From Acidimicrobiia bacterium (GTDB taxonomy: Bacteria; Actinomycetota; Acidimicrobiia; Acidimicrobiales; Aldehydirespiratoraceae): a stretch of 64,000 bases of DNA. Location: positions 1 through 64,000 of the forward strand of contig JAJEHD010000009.1 in the NCBI GenBank assembly GCA_022819505.1, read 5' to 3'. The position numbers were made by a program, and so were the translations under genes. Under the pieces are notes generated by a model, which saw only the letters and a list, made by a program, of their open reading frames with translations, made no database searches and had not been told where the DNA came from. This document shows, piece by piece, positions 45,600 to 55,870 of this stretch (position 1 is the first letter of the stretch; the number at the start of each line of letters is the position of its first letter).

Positions 45600-47950
45600 G
45601 GCTGATCCTCCTTTGCATCCGCAGCCGGCTCGGCGGGCACAACGATGGTGATCTCGGTCTTGTCGGGTCTCGTGGCGCTCGACGCGATCGGCGCCTTCTC
45701 CGCCCGTCCCCGCACGTAGTTGTTGACCATCACCGCCACCAGCAGCAGGGCGCCCAGCACCAGGAAACGCCAGTCGCTGTTCCATTGGGCGAAGCCGATG
45801 CCCTGGGAGATCATCCCCCAGATCACCGCGCCGATGCCGGCGCCGAGCGCCGACCCGTACCCGCCGGTGAGCAGGTTGCCGCCCACCACCGCCACGATGA
45901 TGTAGCGGAACTCGTTGCCATCGCCCACGTTGGCCTGCACCGCGGTGAGCCGGAAGGCGATCAGCATGCCGGTGATCCACGCCGCCCCCGACACCATCAT
46001 GAACAGCGTGGTCTTGGTGCGGGCCGCGGGCACGCCTACCGAGCGGGCCGCCTCCTTGTTGCCGCCCACAGCCATTATCCAGCTGCCGAACTGGGTGCGC
46101 ATCAGGAGCCACGAACCGATGGCCGCGAAGACCAGGAACGACAGCACCACCACACCGAACTGCGTCTGCGGGCACCTGAGTTCGCCGTCGGTGGCCACGG
46201 TGCAGATCGTCTCCAGCTCGCTGCCGGTCACGAACAGCAGCCGGGTGGCGACGCTGAGCATGACCGCCCCGATCCCCACGGTGACCAGGGCCCGTCCGAC
46301 CCCCTCATCGCGGGTCAGCAGGGTACGTCCCACCGTTCCCACCGCGTAGGCCGCGAAGCCCACGATTCCTCCCTTGGCCGCGCCGGTGAGCACGGCGTAG
46401 AGGATCCCATCGCCGTCAGCCAGCTCGATCACGGCGAACACGACGACGCCTACCAGGCCCAGCACGGCGCAGACGTGCATCCAGCGACCGAACTGGGGGG
46501 GCGGCGGTGCGGTAGTGCGGGTGGCACTCAGATACCGGGCTACCGCGGAGGCTGCCAGCAGCAGCGCAACCAGCAGCAGCACGGTGAACAGCTCGACCCG
46601 CAGCTTGCGCGACGCCGACTCGGACTGGATGAAGAACGCCAATACAACAATCACGGCCGAGATGGCCAGTGAGACAGTCACAGCGGGCTGCACTCTCCGG
46701 GTCGTCGCCCAGAGCAACGCGATCCCCAGGAGCGCGAGCCCACCGAAAAGGATCACGCGGGCGGCCTGCACCGTCACCAGGAAGCTGATCGACGGCAGCG
46801 CCACCAGTACCGCCCCGAGGGCGGGATAGCCGGGGGTGATGCGTCCCGTCGCCGCCGCGACGGCCAGCACCCCCACTGCGGCGATTCCCAGAGCGAACAC
46901 GAACTTGCCGAACGATCCGCTCAGGAACCCCAGCTGGGAGGAGTCGGTGGCGTCCATCACGACGGCGATGACCATGGCGACAACCAGAGCGGCGACGCCG
47001 CCGATCAGGTACTGCCACCATCGGGCCGAGGCTCCGCGCTCGGATCGGTCCGGTGTCTCGTAGCGGTACCGGCACCAGCCCGCGACCTTGATCAACACCC
47101 CGGCCGCGACGAGCATGCCCCCGATCCAGTTGGATGCCGTGGTGTCCTGGGCCAGTAGGAGGATCAGACCCACCAGCGCCAACCCGGTGCCGGCGGCCGC
47201 GACCACCAGTGCCACAGGGTTCGGAGACCGGCGCCGGGCGTACGTCAGCTCGAAGGTCCCGATCATGAGGGCCGCGACCCCGCCGACGAGCAGCAGGGCC
47301 CACATCTCGTCACGAACCAGCCACAGGTTGGACCAGCTGCGGACGTCCCAGAGATGGGAGTTGCGGAGCCATTCCGCACCGAAGATGCCATTCCAGAACT
47401 CGTAGCCCTCGGCCTCGTCGAGACCCTCGACGAGCACCTTGTTGGTGAATAGCTTGGAGAAGCCGAGCTTGGCCCCGATCAGCATGAAGAAGGTGCCGAG
47501 TGTCACGATGAAGCTGGGGAGCGAGGTCTTCTCCACAACGGTGCCGTTGAACCACCCGATGGCCAGGGCGAACGCCAGTGACAGCGGCACCGCGAGATGG
47601 AGTCCCAGCCCTGCGCCGTTGATGTCGTTGGCCAGCAGGATGGCGATGAGGGCCGTCGCTCCGGTCATGGCGCCCGACGACAGGTCGAACTCGCCGCCGA
47701 TCATCAGCAGCGCGACGGGAACAGCCATCAACCCCAGGTAGGCGGAAACGTCGAGGAAGTTGGCCGTGCCCCCGACGGTGCCGAAGGGCGCGGACACCAG
47801 CCAGAACAGCAGCCATACGCCGACGGCGCCCAGCAGCGCGCCGATCTCGGGCCGGGTCAGCAGCGTCTGGATCGGTCCCCGGTGGGCTAAGCGTTCGTCT
47901 CCGCCGGCGTCGGCCGCGGCGGCGGACTGGTCGTTGGTCGTGTCAGCCAT
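45596..47950 (-). CDS. Sugar ABC transporter permease (RbsC-like) with large internal multi-TM insertion
   Basis: N-half [24 protein letters not shown]-half [47 protein letters not shown]...[19 protein letters not shown]; about 400 extra residues between. Confidence 0.88.
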   Translation of the reverse strand: MADTTNDQSAAAADAGGDERLAHRGPIQTLLTRPEIGALLGAVGVWLLFWLVSAPFGTVGGTANFLDVSAYLGLMAVPVALLMIGGEFDLSSGAMTGATALIAILLANDINGAGLGLHLAVPLSLAFALAIGWFNGTVVEKTSLPSFIVTLGTFFMLIGAKLGFSKLFTNKVLVEGLDEAEGYEFWNGIFGAEWLRNSHLWDVRSWSNLWLVRDEMWALLLVGGVAALMIGTFELTYARRRSPNPVALVVAAAGTGLALVGLILLLAQDTTASNWIGGMLVAAGVLIKVAGWCRYRYETPDRSERGASARWWQYLIGGVAALVVAMVIAVVMDATDSSQLGFLSGSFGKFVFALGIAAVGVLAVAAATGRITPGYPALGAVLVALPSISFLVTVQAARVILFGGLALLGIALLWATTRRVQPAVTVSLAISAVIVVLAFFIQSESASRKLRVELFTVLLLVALLLAASAVARYLSATRTTAPPPPQFGRWMHVCAVLGLVGVVVFAVIELADGDGILYAVLTGAAKGGIVGFAAYAVGTVGRTLLTRDEGVGRALVTVGIGAVMLSVATRLLFVTGSELETICTVATDGELRCPQTQFGVVVLSFLVFAAIGSWLLMRTQFGSWIMAVGGNKEAARSVGVPAARTKTTLFMMVSGAAWITGMLIAFRLTAVQANVGDGNEFRYIIVAVVGGNLLTGGYGSALGAGIGAVIWGMISQGIGFAQWNSDWRFLVLGALLLVAVMVNNYVRGRAEKAPIASSATRPDKTEITIVVPAEPAADAKEDQP

Positions 47951-48030
47951 TCGGTCCCCCAACGGCAAGTCGACTTCGCCGGCCATCCACTTCGTAGCGA
48001 CCGGACAGCTCGCGTGATCCCGCCAGCACC

Positions 48031-48055
48031 GGGGCCCGCCCCTGGGGCGGGCCCC
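48031..48055. terminator. Perfect inverted repeat between SBP and permease genes (attenuator/mRNA-stabilising candidate)
   Basis: ggggcccgcccc-t-ggggcgggcccc. Confidence 0.6.
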
Positions 48056-48076
48056 GCGCTGGGGGAAACTAGCAGG

Positions 48077-48102
48077 GGGCGGCCGGCAGCGACCGGCCGC
48101 CC
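48077..48102. terminator. Second perfect stem-loop between SBP and permease genes
   Basis: gggcggccgg-cagcga-ccggccgccc, 10-bp stem, 6-nt loop. Confidence 0.6.
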
Positions 48103-48119
48103 GGACCGCTACGTGTTGA

Positions 48120-49181
48120 TTAGCGGGTCCCCTGCTGGACCAGCGCCTTGACGACGGAGGCGTTCGCGGTGTCCACGAAGCCGGGGCCCGTCAGGATGGG
48201 CAGCCCGCCGCCGGCGGTGTTCTGGTTGGTGGCCTGCAGGAACATGAGGATCACCGGCAGGTAGCCCTGCAGGTACTGCTGCTGGTCGACGGTGAAGGCC
48301 ACGTCGCCGGCCTCGATGGCGTCGATGAGGTCGCCGGAGAGGTCGAAGCCGCCGATCACCAGATCGCGTCCAGCCTGCTCGCCTGCGGCCAGCGCCCGCA
48401 GAGGCAGGTTCGGGCCCACACCGAGAACGCCGTCGATGGACGGGTCGGCCTGCAGTAGGGCCGCGATGCTGTTCTGCTGCTCGTCGGGATTGGCGTCGAG
48501 ACCGACGAACTCCGAGGTGACGGTGCCGTTGAAGGTCTCGGCCAGACCGTCGCAGCGCTCCTCGAGCGCCACGTTGGTCTGCTCCTGGCGAGCGCACAGG
48601 ACATGGGTGGCGCCGAGCGCGTTGAAGCGCTCGCCCGCACCGTTGCCGGCCACGACCTCGGTCTGGCCCACGTGGGTGACCCCGCCGAGGTCCTTGTAGT
48701 TGTTCACGCCCGAGTTGAGCGTGTACAGCGGGATGCCGGCGGCCACGACGCCGGCGGCGGCGTCGCTCACGCCGGCCGGGTCGGCCAGCGAGATGGCGAT
48801 GCCCGAGGAGCCCGACGCGACCGCGGCCTCGATCTCCTGGGCCTGGGCCAGGGCGTCGTTGTTGGAGCCGAAGTAGACGACGTCGCAGCCGATGGCGTCG
48901 GCGGCGTCTCTGACGGCCACCTCGACCACGGACCAGAACACGCCGGAGTCGCCGTGGGTGATCACGTGGAAGGTGTGATCGCAGCCCTGGGTCTCAACGA
49001 CCTCGTCGGCCGCGGCCGCGGTCGTTGCCGGAGCCTCCTCGTCGGCCGGTGCGGCCGCCTCGGCGGGGGCCTCTTCGGCGGGCGCGGCGGGCGCGGGGGC
49101 GTCGTCACCGTCGTCGCCGCACGACGCGGCCACGAGCGTGATGGCGAGCACCACGGCGAGCAGCTTCAGTAGTCTTGACAT
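48120..49181 (-). CDS. Sugar ABC transporter substrate-binding lipoprotein (Peripla_BP_4-like)
   Basis: Lipobox LVAASCGDDGDD; EIEAAVASGSSGIAISLADPAGVSDAAAGVVAAGIPLYTLNSG...VIGGFDLSGDLIDAIEAGDVAFTVDQQQYLQGYLPV. Confidence 0.93.
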   Translation of the reverse strand: MSRLLKLLAVVLAITLVAASCGDDGDDAPAPAAPAEEAPAEAAAPADEEAPATTAAAADEVVETQGCDHTFHVITHGDSGVFWSVVEVAVRDAADAIGCDVVYFGSNNDALAQAQEIEAAVASGSSGIAISLADPAGVSDAAAGVVAAGIPLYTLNSGVNNYKDLGGVTHVGQTEVVAGNGAGERFNALGATHVLCARQEQTNVALEERCDGLAETFNGTVTSEFVGLDANPDEQQNSIAALLQADPSIDGVLGVGPNLPLRALAAGEQAGRDLVIGGFDLSGDLIDAIEAGDVAFTVDQQQYLQGYLPVILMFLQATNQNTAGGGLPILTGPGFVDTANASVVKALVQQGTR

Positions 49182-49187
49182 GGTTGT

Positions 49188-50138
49188 TTATCCCTCCGGG
49201 ATTCGGTGGTTGTTGTTGGTTGCTCCGCTGCCCGTCGAAGCGGGCACCAGACTCTTAAGGAACTCCAGGTTCAGGTCGGCATCCCGCCTGAGCCCAGCCA
49301 CCGCGGAGAGGTCCCCCTCAGCGATAGCCGCGTCCTGTTCCAGGACGTACCAGAGATTCCGTCCTGATTCTTCGAGTCGGGTGACGACCTTCGCGATCGC
49401 CACCTCTCCTCGACCGAGTGGCGGGAACAGGCCGCGCTGCACCGCCTGCATGAGAGACAGCTCTCCCGCTTTCAGCCCGGCCGCCAGCGCGGGCTCAAGA
49501 TCCTTGAGATGGACTAGGCCAACGCGCCGCTCGTAGTGGTCCAGTAGCTCCTCGACATCGGTCCCGCCGATGGTGATGTGCGCGGTGTCGAGCACGAGCG
49601 GGACGTCTGAGCCCTCCAGGATCCTCCTCAGTTCGGCATCGGTCTCCACGAGGGACCCGAAGTGGGAGTGGTACACCTGCCGCAGCCCGTGCTCGGCCGC
49701 AATGCCGTCGATCTCGTCCAGCGAGGCGCACAGCACGGCCCATTCCGTCTCGCTCAGGGGCTCGTGACGCCAGCGGTCCTCGTGGCTGACCGCGCAGGTG
49801 ACGAAGAACCGGCCACCCCCACCGGAGATGAGACGGGCCCAGCGGTGGGCCGCGGCCCGGGTCGACTCGGCGCGGCTGGGGTCGTGCAGGACCAGCGGCA
49901 CGAAACCCCCGAGGAGGCCCAGCCCGTGACCGTCCAGCGTCGCGCGGAGCTCGGTCGGCTCGGTCGGCAGGTAGCCCCACGAACCGAGTTCGGTGTGGGT
50001 GAATCCGGCCGCCCTCATCTCGGCCAGCACGCGGTGGACGGGGAGCTGGTAGCCCCAGCCCGGCACCTCGCACACGCCCCAGCTGATGGGCGCGGTGGCG
50101 ACGCGGTCGAGCAGCGCGGTCGGCGCCGCGGTTGTCAT
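49188..50138 (-). CDS. IolE-like sugar phosphate isomerase/epimerase (inosose dehydratase family)
   Basis: VATAPISWGVCEVPGWGYQLPVHRVLAEMRAAGFTHTELGSWGYLP; VPLVLDTAHITIGGTD; GLVHLKDLEPALA. Confidence 0.82.
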   Translation of the reverse strand: MTTAAPTALLDRVATAPISWGVCEVPGWGYQLPVHRVLAEMRAAGFTHTELGSWGYLPTEPTELRATLDGHGLGLLGGFVPLVLHDPSRAESTRAAAHRWARLISGGGGRFFVTCAVSHEDRWRHEPLSETEWAVLCASLDEIDGIAAEHGLRQVYHSHFGSLVETDAELRRILEGSDVPLVLDTAHITIGGTDVEELLDHYERRVGLVHLKDLEPALAAGLKAGELSLMQAVQRGLFPPLGRGEVAIAKVVTRLEESGRNLWYVLEQDAAIAEGDLSAVAGLRRDADLNLEFLKSLVPASTGSGATNNNHRIPEG

Positions 50139-50236
50139 GGGCCGCTACCCGACGAGCCTTGCCAGCGTTCAGGCCCGCCCTGTCGTGCAGGCATTTCCCC
50201 CTCGATGTCCTCCCTGGATCCGCCGCGCCGCATTGT

Positions 50237-50252
50237 ATTAGAGCGCTCTAAT
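50237..50252. promoter_or_regulatory. Perfect 16-bp palindromic LacI-family operator
   Basis: ATTAGAGCGCTCTAAT in the divergent intergenic region. Confidence 0.85.
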
Positions 50253-50301
50253 GGTTTATCGTCCCGGCCGTGTTCTGTCAAACCGGGCGGCGGTGATCGG
50301 C

Positions 50302-51339
50302 ATGAACCGCCCCACCATGGAGGACGTGGCGGAGCGGGCGAAGGTATCGCGCGCCCTGGTGTCGCTGGTGATGAACGACTCGCCGCAGGTGTCCGACGAG
50401 AAGCGGCGCTCGGTGCTCCAGGCCGCCCGCGAGCTGGGATACCGGCCCAACCTGATCGCCCGCATCCTCGCGCAGCAGCGCACCCATACGATCGGCGTGC
50501 TCGTCGACGACCTCCGGAACCCGTTCTTCGGCGAGGTCGTCGACGGTATCGAGGCAGAGGCCGCCGATCACGGCCTCAGGGTGCTCATCCTCAACGGCCA
50601 CCGGGATGCCCGGCGCGAGGCCGAAGCGGTCGAGACCTTCCTGCAGTTGCGGGTGGAGGGGATGGCTCTGGTCGGCGCCCGCCTCGACGACAGCGACACG
50701 GCCCGGGTCGGCTTGGCCGGTCCCTGCGTGATGGTGGCCAGCGGTGCGGTCCATACCGGTGTCGACACCGTCGGCACCGACGACCGGCGAGGGGCGGAGC
50801 TGGCCGTGGAGCACCTGGCCGCGCTTGGCCATACCCGGATCGTGCACTTGGACGGCGGGACCAACGTTTCCGCCGGGGAGCGTCGTTCGGGCTACGAGTC
50901 AGGCATGCGGTCCGCCGGCCTCGGCGACCTGGTCGACATCCGCCCCGCAGGTGACGATGAGGCCGATGCCCTCGAAGTCATCGACGAGCTGCTGGCTGAT
51001 GACGATCCCCCCACTGCCCTGTTCGCCTTCAACGATCTGCTCGCCGCGGGCGCGCTCAACCGGCTCGCCGACGCGGGCATGGCCGTCCCCGGCGACGTGT
51101 CGCTGGTCGGCTTCGACAACACCTTCATCTCCGCACTGCGCCACCTGTCGCTCACCACTGTCAACCAGCCCACGCTGGCCATGGGGCGCCTCGTGGTGGC
51201 CACACTGCTCCAGCGCCTCTCCGACGGACCCAGCGGGCCGATCCGCCACACTCTGCAACCCGAACTGGTCGTTCGTTCCACGACCGGGCCGCCCCGCGGC
51301 GGGGCCATACTGTCGCCGGCACGGCCAAGACCGCGATGA
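50302..51339 (+). CDS. LacI-family transcriptional regulator
   Basis: MNRPTMEDVAERAKVSRALVSLVMNDSPQVSDEKRRSVLQAARELGYRPNLIAR HTH and hinge. Confidence 0.95.
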   Translation: MNRPTMEDVAERAKVSRALVSLVMNDSPQVSDEKRRSVLQAARELGYRPNLIARILAQQRTHTIGVLVDDLRNPFFGEVVDGIEAEAADHGLRVLILNGHRDARREAEAVETFLQLRVEGMALVGARLDDSDTARVGLAGPCVMVASGAVHTGVDTVGTDDRRGAELAVEHLAALGHTRIVHLDGGTNVSAGERRSGYESGMRSAGLGDLVDIRPAGDDEADALEVIDELLADDDPPTALFAFNDLLAAGALNRLADAGMAVPGDVSLVGFDNTFISALRHLSLTTVNQPTLAMGRLVVATLLQRLSDGPSGPIRHTLQPELVVRSTTGPPRGGAILSPARPRPR

Positions 51340-51352
51340 GGCGAACCTGACG

Positions 51353-51958
51353 ATGCTCGACCACGTCTTCACCGACGCCATCGGCGCCCTGCGGGACGCG
51401 TTCGAGGACGCGCTGCTGGAGCGGCAGGCCGGCGAGGAGCGGTTCCAGACCGACGTGCTGCTGGGCGACGTCTCCTGGGAGAACTCATACGCCCTCCCCG
51501 GCGAGGGTCAGCCGCCCAGAGTGTGTGCCGACGTCAGCTGCGTGTGGCCCACCTGGTCGCAGGCGGCCTATCTCAGCTGGTACGCGGGCGAGGGCTACGC
51601 CGAGCCGCCCCGCATCGAGATCAAGATCCTGCTGCGGGCCCAATGCCTGGCCGGCGCGCCCGAGCCTGCGATGGTCCTGGATGTGCTTCCCGGAGCCAGC
51701 CCCGACATCGGCAGCGAGTCCCTCCGGCGGGGAGGGCCCAGGGTGGAGTCGCTGTACGCCGAGGACCTCGACGACGCCGACGCCACCGAGTACGCCATCG
51801 ACGTGAGCTACGAGGGTGTCTACGAGCTCGACGAGGCCGGCCTGTCAGACGGCGCCGAGCTCGACAAGCACTTCACCGCGCTGGGCGGCTGGATCGCTTC
51901 GATGCTTGTGCGTCTCGGCGACCTGGAACTGGGCTACCGGCCGGTCCTGGAGGACTGA
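51353..51958 (+). CDS. Hypothetical protein
   Basis: 202-aa ORF, no recognised motif. Confidence 0.65.
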   Translation: MLDHVFTDAIGALRDAFEDALLERQAGEERFQTDVLLGDVSWENSYALPGEGQPPRVCADVSCVWPTWSQAAYLSWYAGEGYAEPPRIEIKILLRAQCLAGAPEPAMVLDVLPGASPDIGSESLRRGGPRVESLYAEDLDDADATEYAIDVSYEGVYELDEAGLSDGAELDKHFTALGGWIASMLVRLGDLELGYRPVLED

Positions 51959-51980
51959 TCGCGTCGGCAGCGGCACCGGC

Positions 51981-52820
51981 TCACAGGCCGCGCCGCACCT
52001 CGGGGAGATCTTCGTAGGAGGGCTCGCGTCCCTCAGACTGGGCCGTGAACGACTCGGCGAGATCCTGGGGGTGGAGCATCCCCGACTGCCAGAGCGCGAT
52101 GTGGCGCAGCGAGTCCTCCACCGTGTGGTCCAGGCTGTAGTTGAGCGCCTCCTTGGTGCCGTGCATCGCCAGCGGCGACTTGGACGCGATCTCCCCGGCT
52201 GTTGCCATCACCGCCTCCATCATCGAGTCCCGGTCATCGAACACCTCGTTGACCAGGCCCAGCTGGTGAGCCCGTGTCGCCGGCATGCGCCTGCCGGTGA
52301 ATGCGTACTCGCGGGCCACGCCGGGCGGGATGAGCTTGGGCAGGCGCTGAAGGGTGCCGACGTCGGCGGCCATGCCGATGTTGATCTCGTGCACGGAGAA
52401 CCAGGCGTCGGCTGTGGCGTAGCGGCAGTCGGCCGCGGTCACCAGGTCGACCGCGCCGCCCACGCAGGCGCCGTGGATTGCGGCCAGCACCGGCATGCGG
52501 GCCTGCTCCAGCGCGGTGAACGAGCGCTGCAGATGCAGCAGGCTGAGGCGCACGTTCGCTCGACGGCGGCCGACCTCGGTCGACTCGCCCTCGAGCATGG
52601 AGTCGCCGGCGAACACGGACAGGTCCATGCCGGCGCAGAAGTGGCGCCCGTCCGCCGACAGCACGATGACCCGCGCCCGCCCGGCGTCGGAGATCTCGTC
52701 GACGATCGCGGGCAGCTCCGACCAGAACTCCGGGATCATGGTGTTGAGCTGCTCGCCGCGGCTGAGGCGCAGGTGCGCGATGCGATCGGACTCCTCCACC
52801 TCGAAGCACCGGTAGCCCAT
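51981..52820 (-). CDS. Enoyl-CoA hydratase/isomerase
   Basis: GRHFCAGMDLSVFAGD, MPVLAAIHGACVGGAVDLVTAADCRYATADAWFSVHEINIGM. Confidence 0.92.
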   Translation of the reverse strand: MGYRCFEVEESDRIAHLRLSRGEQLNTMIPEFWSELPAIVDEISDAGRARVIVLSADGRHFCAGMDLSVFAGDSMLEGESTEVGRRRANVRLSLLHLQRSFTALEQARMPVLAAIHGACVGGAVDLVTAADCRYATADAWFSVHEINIGMAADVGTLQRLPKLIPPGVAREYAFTGRRMPATRAHQLGLVNEVFDDRDSMMEAVMATAGEIASKSPLAMHGTKEALNYSLDHTVEDSLRHIALWQSGMLHPQDLAESFTAQSEGREPSYEDLPEVRRGL

Positions 52821-52863
52821 GGCCGCAGGCTAGCCGGGTCAGCGGGCGCCGGAGCCTGGGCGC

Positions 52864-53451
52864 TCAGCCGGTAGCGGGGCTCAAGGCGGCCATCAGCCGT
52901 GACACCAGCGCATCCCAGTCACCGGCCTTGACACGGCCGCTCGCGAGCTCGTCAGACACCGCCAGGTGCCTTCCGAGGCCCAGGCACTGGCAGAGCGCCA
53001 CGATGGCAGGGGTGCTGAGTGCAGGGTCGATGGAACCCTCGGTCTTGCCTCGTGCGACGATCGAGCTCAAGCTGGCCCTCTCCTCGCTCATCGCGTCGGA
53101 GACTGCGGCGCGGAAGCTGTCGTCGCGCCGGGCACTGACCATCGCCTCAAGCACCACCTCCCGGATGCGGACATCGCGGGCCGTCGAGAGGTCGTCGCCG
53201 AGGACGGCAAGCACTTCCTTGCCGGGCGTCGCCGCGACCGCCGACGAGGCGTGCACGCACTGCGCGACGATGTGGCGGACGGCCGCGACGATCAGATCGC
53301 GCTTGCCCTGCCACCGCGCGTAGATCGCGCCGGTGGTGAGGTCGGCGCGGCGGGCGATCTCGGCGACGCGGGCAGCCTCGAACCCATGCTCGGCGAACAC
53401 CTCGACCGCGGCGTCCAGCAGCCGTTCGGTGACGTCTGTGCTACCTCCCAC
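52864..53451 (-). CDS. TetR-family regulator
   Basis: VTERLLDAAVEVFAEHGFEAARVAEIARRADLTTGAIYARWQGKRDLIVAA. Confidence 0.93.
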   Translation of the reverse strand: MGGSTDVTERLLDAAVEVFAEHGFEAARVAEIARRADLTTGAIYARWQGKRDLIVAAVRHIVAQCVHASSAVAATPGKEVLAVLGDDLSTARDVRIREVVLEAMVSARRDDSFRAAVSDAMSEERASLSSIVARGKTEGSIDPALSTPAIVALCQCLGLGRHLAVSDELASGRVKAGDWDALVSRLMAALSPATG

Positions 53452-53568
53452 TGATAATAACCGTTATTCGGTGAGATATCCTTGCATTGTGTGTAAGTGT
53501 ATTAGTTGCCTTGACCGAAGCCAATGGCTCGCAGGGCCTCTTGGGAGCGACGCCGGTGCGGTCGACGT

Positions 53569-54012
53569 TCAGAAACGGGCGGCGAACCTGCGGAGGTTCC
53601 TCGCCCAAACGGCCCGCAGCACTGGGCGGGCGAGAGCGGCTCCGAGGCGGCCACCCATCCACCATCCGAACCGGAGCGACTCGGTCCACTCGAAGCGGGT
53701 GTGGACGGCGCCCTCCGGGCCTTCGCAGACGGACAGCCGGAACTGCCCGGTACCGGACACCACCCCGGAGTGCCTGATTCCCATGACCTCGCCCTCGCGC
53801 CAGTCGGTGACCTCCATGTGGTCGGTGAGCCGCACGGGGCCGATCCTGGTGTCGCACTCGAAGCGCACTCCGACGCCCTCGGTCGCCTCGGTCAGGAAGC
53901 GGATCTCCGCGGCGTCGCTCATCCAGTCGGTGTGGCTGCCGATGTGCCGGAGGTCCTCCCACACCTCCACGGGCCGGGCGGGCACCACCGTCGAGACCCT
54001 GATGGCAGGCAC
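53569..54012 (-). CDS. SRPBCC / polyketide-cyclase-like protein
   Basis: IRVSTVVPARPVEVWEDLRHIGSHTDWMSDAAEIRFL...FEWTESLRFGWWMGG. Confidence 0.8.
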   Translation of the reverse strand: MPAIRVSTVVPARPVEVWEDLRHIGSHTDWMSDAAEIRFLTEATEGVGVRFECDTRIGPVRLTDHMEVTDWREGEVMGIRHSGVVSGTGQFRLSVCEGPEGAVHTRFEWTESLRFGWWMGGRLGAALARPVLRAVWARNLRRFAARF

Positions 54013-54016
54013 CGGG

Positions 54017-55009
54017 CTAGGCGAGTTCGTGGGAGGCTGCGAGCTGCGACAGCGCCGTCTGGGGGCGCGCCCCGACATGGCTGATGACCTCGGCTGCGGC
54101 AAGGCTGCCCAGTTCTGCGCACCGGAGCGGCGGGGCGCCCCGGCTCATGCCCCACAAGAACCCCGCGGCGTACATGTCGCCTGCTCCGGTGGCGTCGACC
54201 ACGGGGGCGATCTCGGCCGCGGGAATCTCATCGGTCGTCGTGCCCTGCACGACCACCGAGCCGCGGGGCCCCAGGGTGACCGACAGCGTGCGGACCATCC
54301 CGGCGGTGCGCTGGAGGGCGGCGGCGAAGTCGTCGGTCGCGTGAAGGGCGCACACCTCCGCCTCGTTGGCGAACACGATGTCGACATGGTCCTCGATCAG
54401 GTCGAGCCACTCGTCACGGTGGCGCTCGACGCAGTACGAGTCGCTCAGGGCCAGCGCAACCGTCCTGCCGGCCTCCCCCGCGGCCGCCACGGCCACCCGG
54501 ATGGCCTCCTTGGCCACCTGGACGTCCCACAGGTAGCCCTCGCAGTAGGTGATCCCGGCCGACGCCACCAGGTCGGTGTCCACGTCCGGTGGTGCCAGCA
54601 GCGCGGCGATGCCCAGATACGTGTTCATGGTGCGCTCCGCGTCGGGGGTCACCTGGATCAGGCAGCGGGCGGTGGGAGGCCCCTCCGGCGAGGGAGGCAC
54701 GTCGAAGGCGACCCCTGTGGCCCGGATGTCGTGGACGAACACCTCCCCGAGTTGATCGTCGCGCACCTTGCCGATGAAGGCGGCCCGCGCGCCGAAGGAA
54801 GCCACGCCGGCCATGGTGTTGGCCGCCGATCCGCCCGAGGCCGCGATGCCCGGCGGCATCGCGTCATAGAGCGAGGCCGACCGGTCCGCGCCGACGAGCG
54901 TCATGGCCCCCCTCACCAGCCCGTGGTCGTCGATGAACGAGTCCGGGACCGTGGCGATCACGTCTACGATGGCGTTGCCGACGCCGACGGCATCAAGTGA
55001 CGGTTCCAC
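54017..55009 (-). CDS. PfkB-family adenosine kinase-like sugar kinase
   Basis: GNAIVDVIATV, SGGSAANTMAGVASFGARAAFIGKV, VVDATGAGDMYAAGFL. Confidence 0.9.
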   Translation of the reverse strand: MEPSLDAVGVGNAIVDVIATVPDSFIDDHGLVRGAMTLVGADRSASLYDAMPPGIAASGGSAANTMAGVASFGARAAFIGKVRDDQLGEVFVHDIRATGVAFDVPPSPEGPPTARCLIQVTPDAERTMNTYLGIAALLAPPDVDTDLVASAGITYCEGYLWDVQVAKEAIRVAVAAAGEAGRTVALALSDSYCVERHRDEWLDLIEDHVDIVFANEAEVCALHATDDFAAALQRTAGMVRTLSVTLGPRGSVVVQGTTTDEIPAAEIAPVVDATGAGDMYAAGFLWGMSRGAPPLRCAELGSLAAAEVISHVGARPQTALSQLAASHELA

Positions 55010-55057
55010 GAAGCCTCCCGGTCGCCCCGAGACACTAGAGCGAGCGAGAGCGGGAGT

Positions 55058-55870
55058 TCAGCCGGTGGCCACCCGGCGAGCCAGGGAGCGGAAGGCCATC
55101 ACGAACGTGACCAGGCCCAGGCCGCCGATGGCGGCCGCCCCCTTGCCGATGGCGACGACATCCCAGCCCCCCGACAGCAGCGAGCGCATTCCCTCCAGCA
55201 GATAGGTCACCGGGTTCCAGGCGGCCACGGTCTGCATCCAGCCGGTCATGAGCTCCCGCGGCAGGTACGCGGGCGTCAGGAAGGCGAAGGGGAAGAAGAT
55301 CAGGAACGACGAGTTGACCGCGGCCGGGTTCCCGGTTCGCAGGGCCACCGTGTACGGGAATCCGGTGAAGGACAGGCTCCATGCCACCGCCAATCCCAGG
55401 AAGACCAGGATCCCCAGCAGCCCGGTCTCGAAACGAACGCCCGCCACGAAGCCCATGGCGATCACGACCAGCGACAGTGAGATGGCCAGGACGATGTCGG
55501 CCACCATCATGCCGAGCAGCAGTGTGGTCCGGCGCACCGGCGTCACCAGCATCCGGTCGAGGTAGCCGGTCTGGATGTCGATGACCAGCACCGACGCCCG
55601 GGAGATGCCGGTGACCGCGAAGATTATGGCGACCGGTATCTGGAAGGCCCGGTAGTCGATGCCGGGCGAGCGCTCCACGAACGACTCGAGCGCGCCGATG
55701 TTGACCAGGAAGAAGAAGGTGGGGATGATAAGCGCCGGGGCCATCGCCTCGGGCTCGCGCAGCAGGCTGCGCACCGAGCGGCGGGCCACGGTGGCGATGT
55801 CGGTGAGGATCCCGACGGGACGCACCATGCCGCCGCCGGCAACGGCGGGGGCTCCGCTCTGAACGCTCAC
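55058..55870 (-). CDS. ABC-2 type transporter permease (DrrB-like)
   Basis: Multi-TM, SVRSLLREPEAMAPALIIPTFFFLVN; ATGA-type overlap with the ATPase. Confidence 0.85.
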   Translation of the reverse strand: MSVQSGAPAVAGGGMVRPVGILTDIATVARRSVRSLLREPEAMAPALIIPTFFFLVNIGALESFVERSPGIDYRAFQIPVAIIFAVTGISRASVLVIDIQTGYLDRMLVTPVRRTTLLLGMMVADIVLAISLSLVVIAMGFVAGVRFETGLLGILVFLGLAVAWSLSFTGFPYTVALRTGNPAAVNSSFLIFFPFAFLTPAYLPRELMTGWMQTVAAWNPVTYLLEGMRSLLSGGWDVVAIGKGAAAIGGLGLVTFVMAFRSLARRVATG

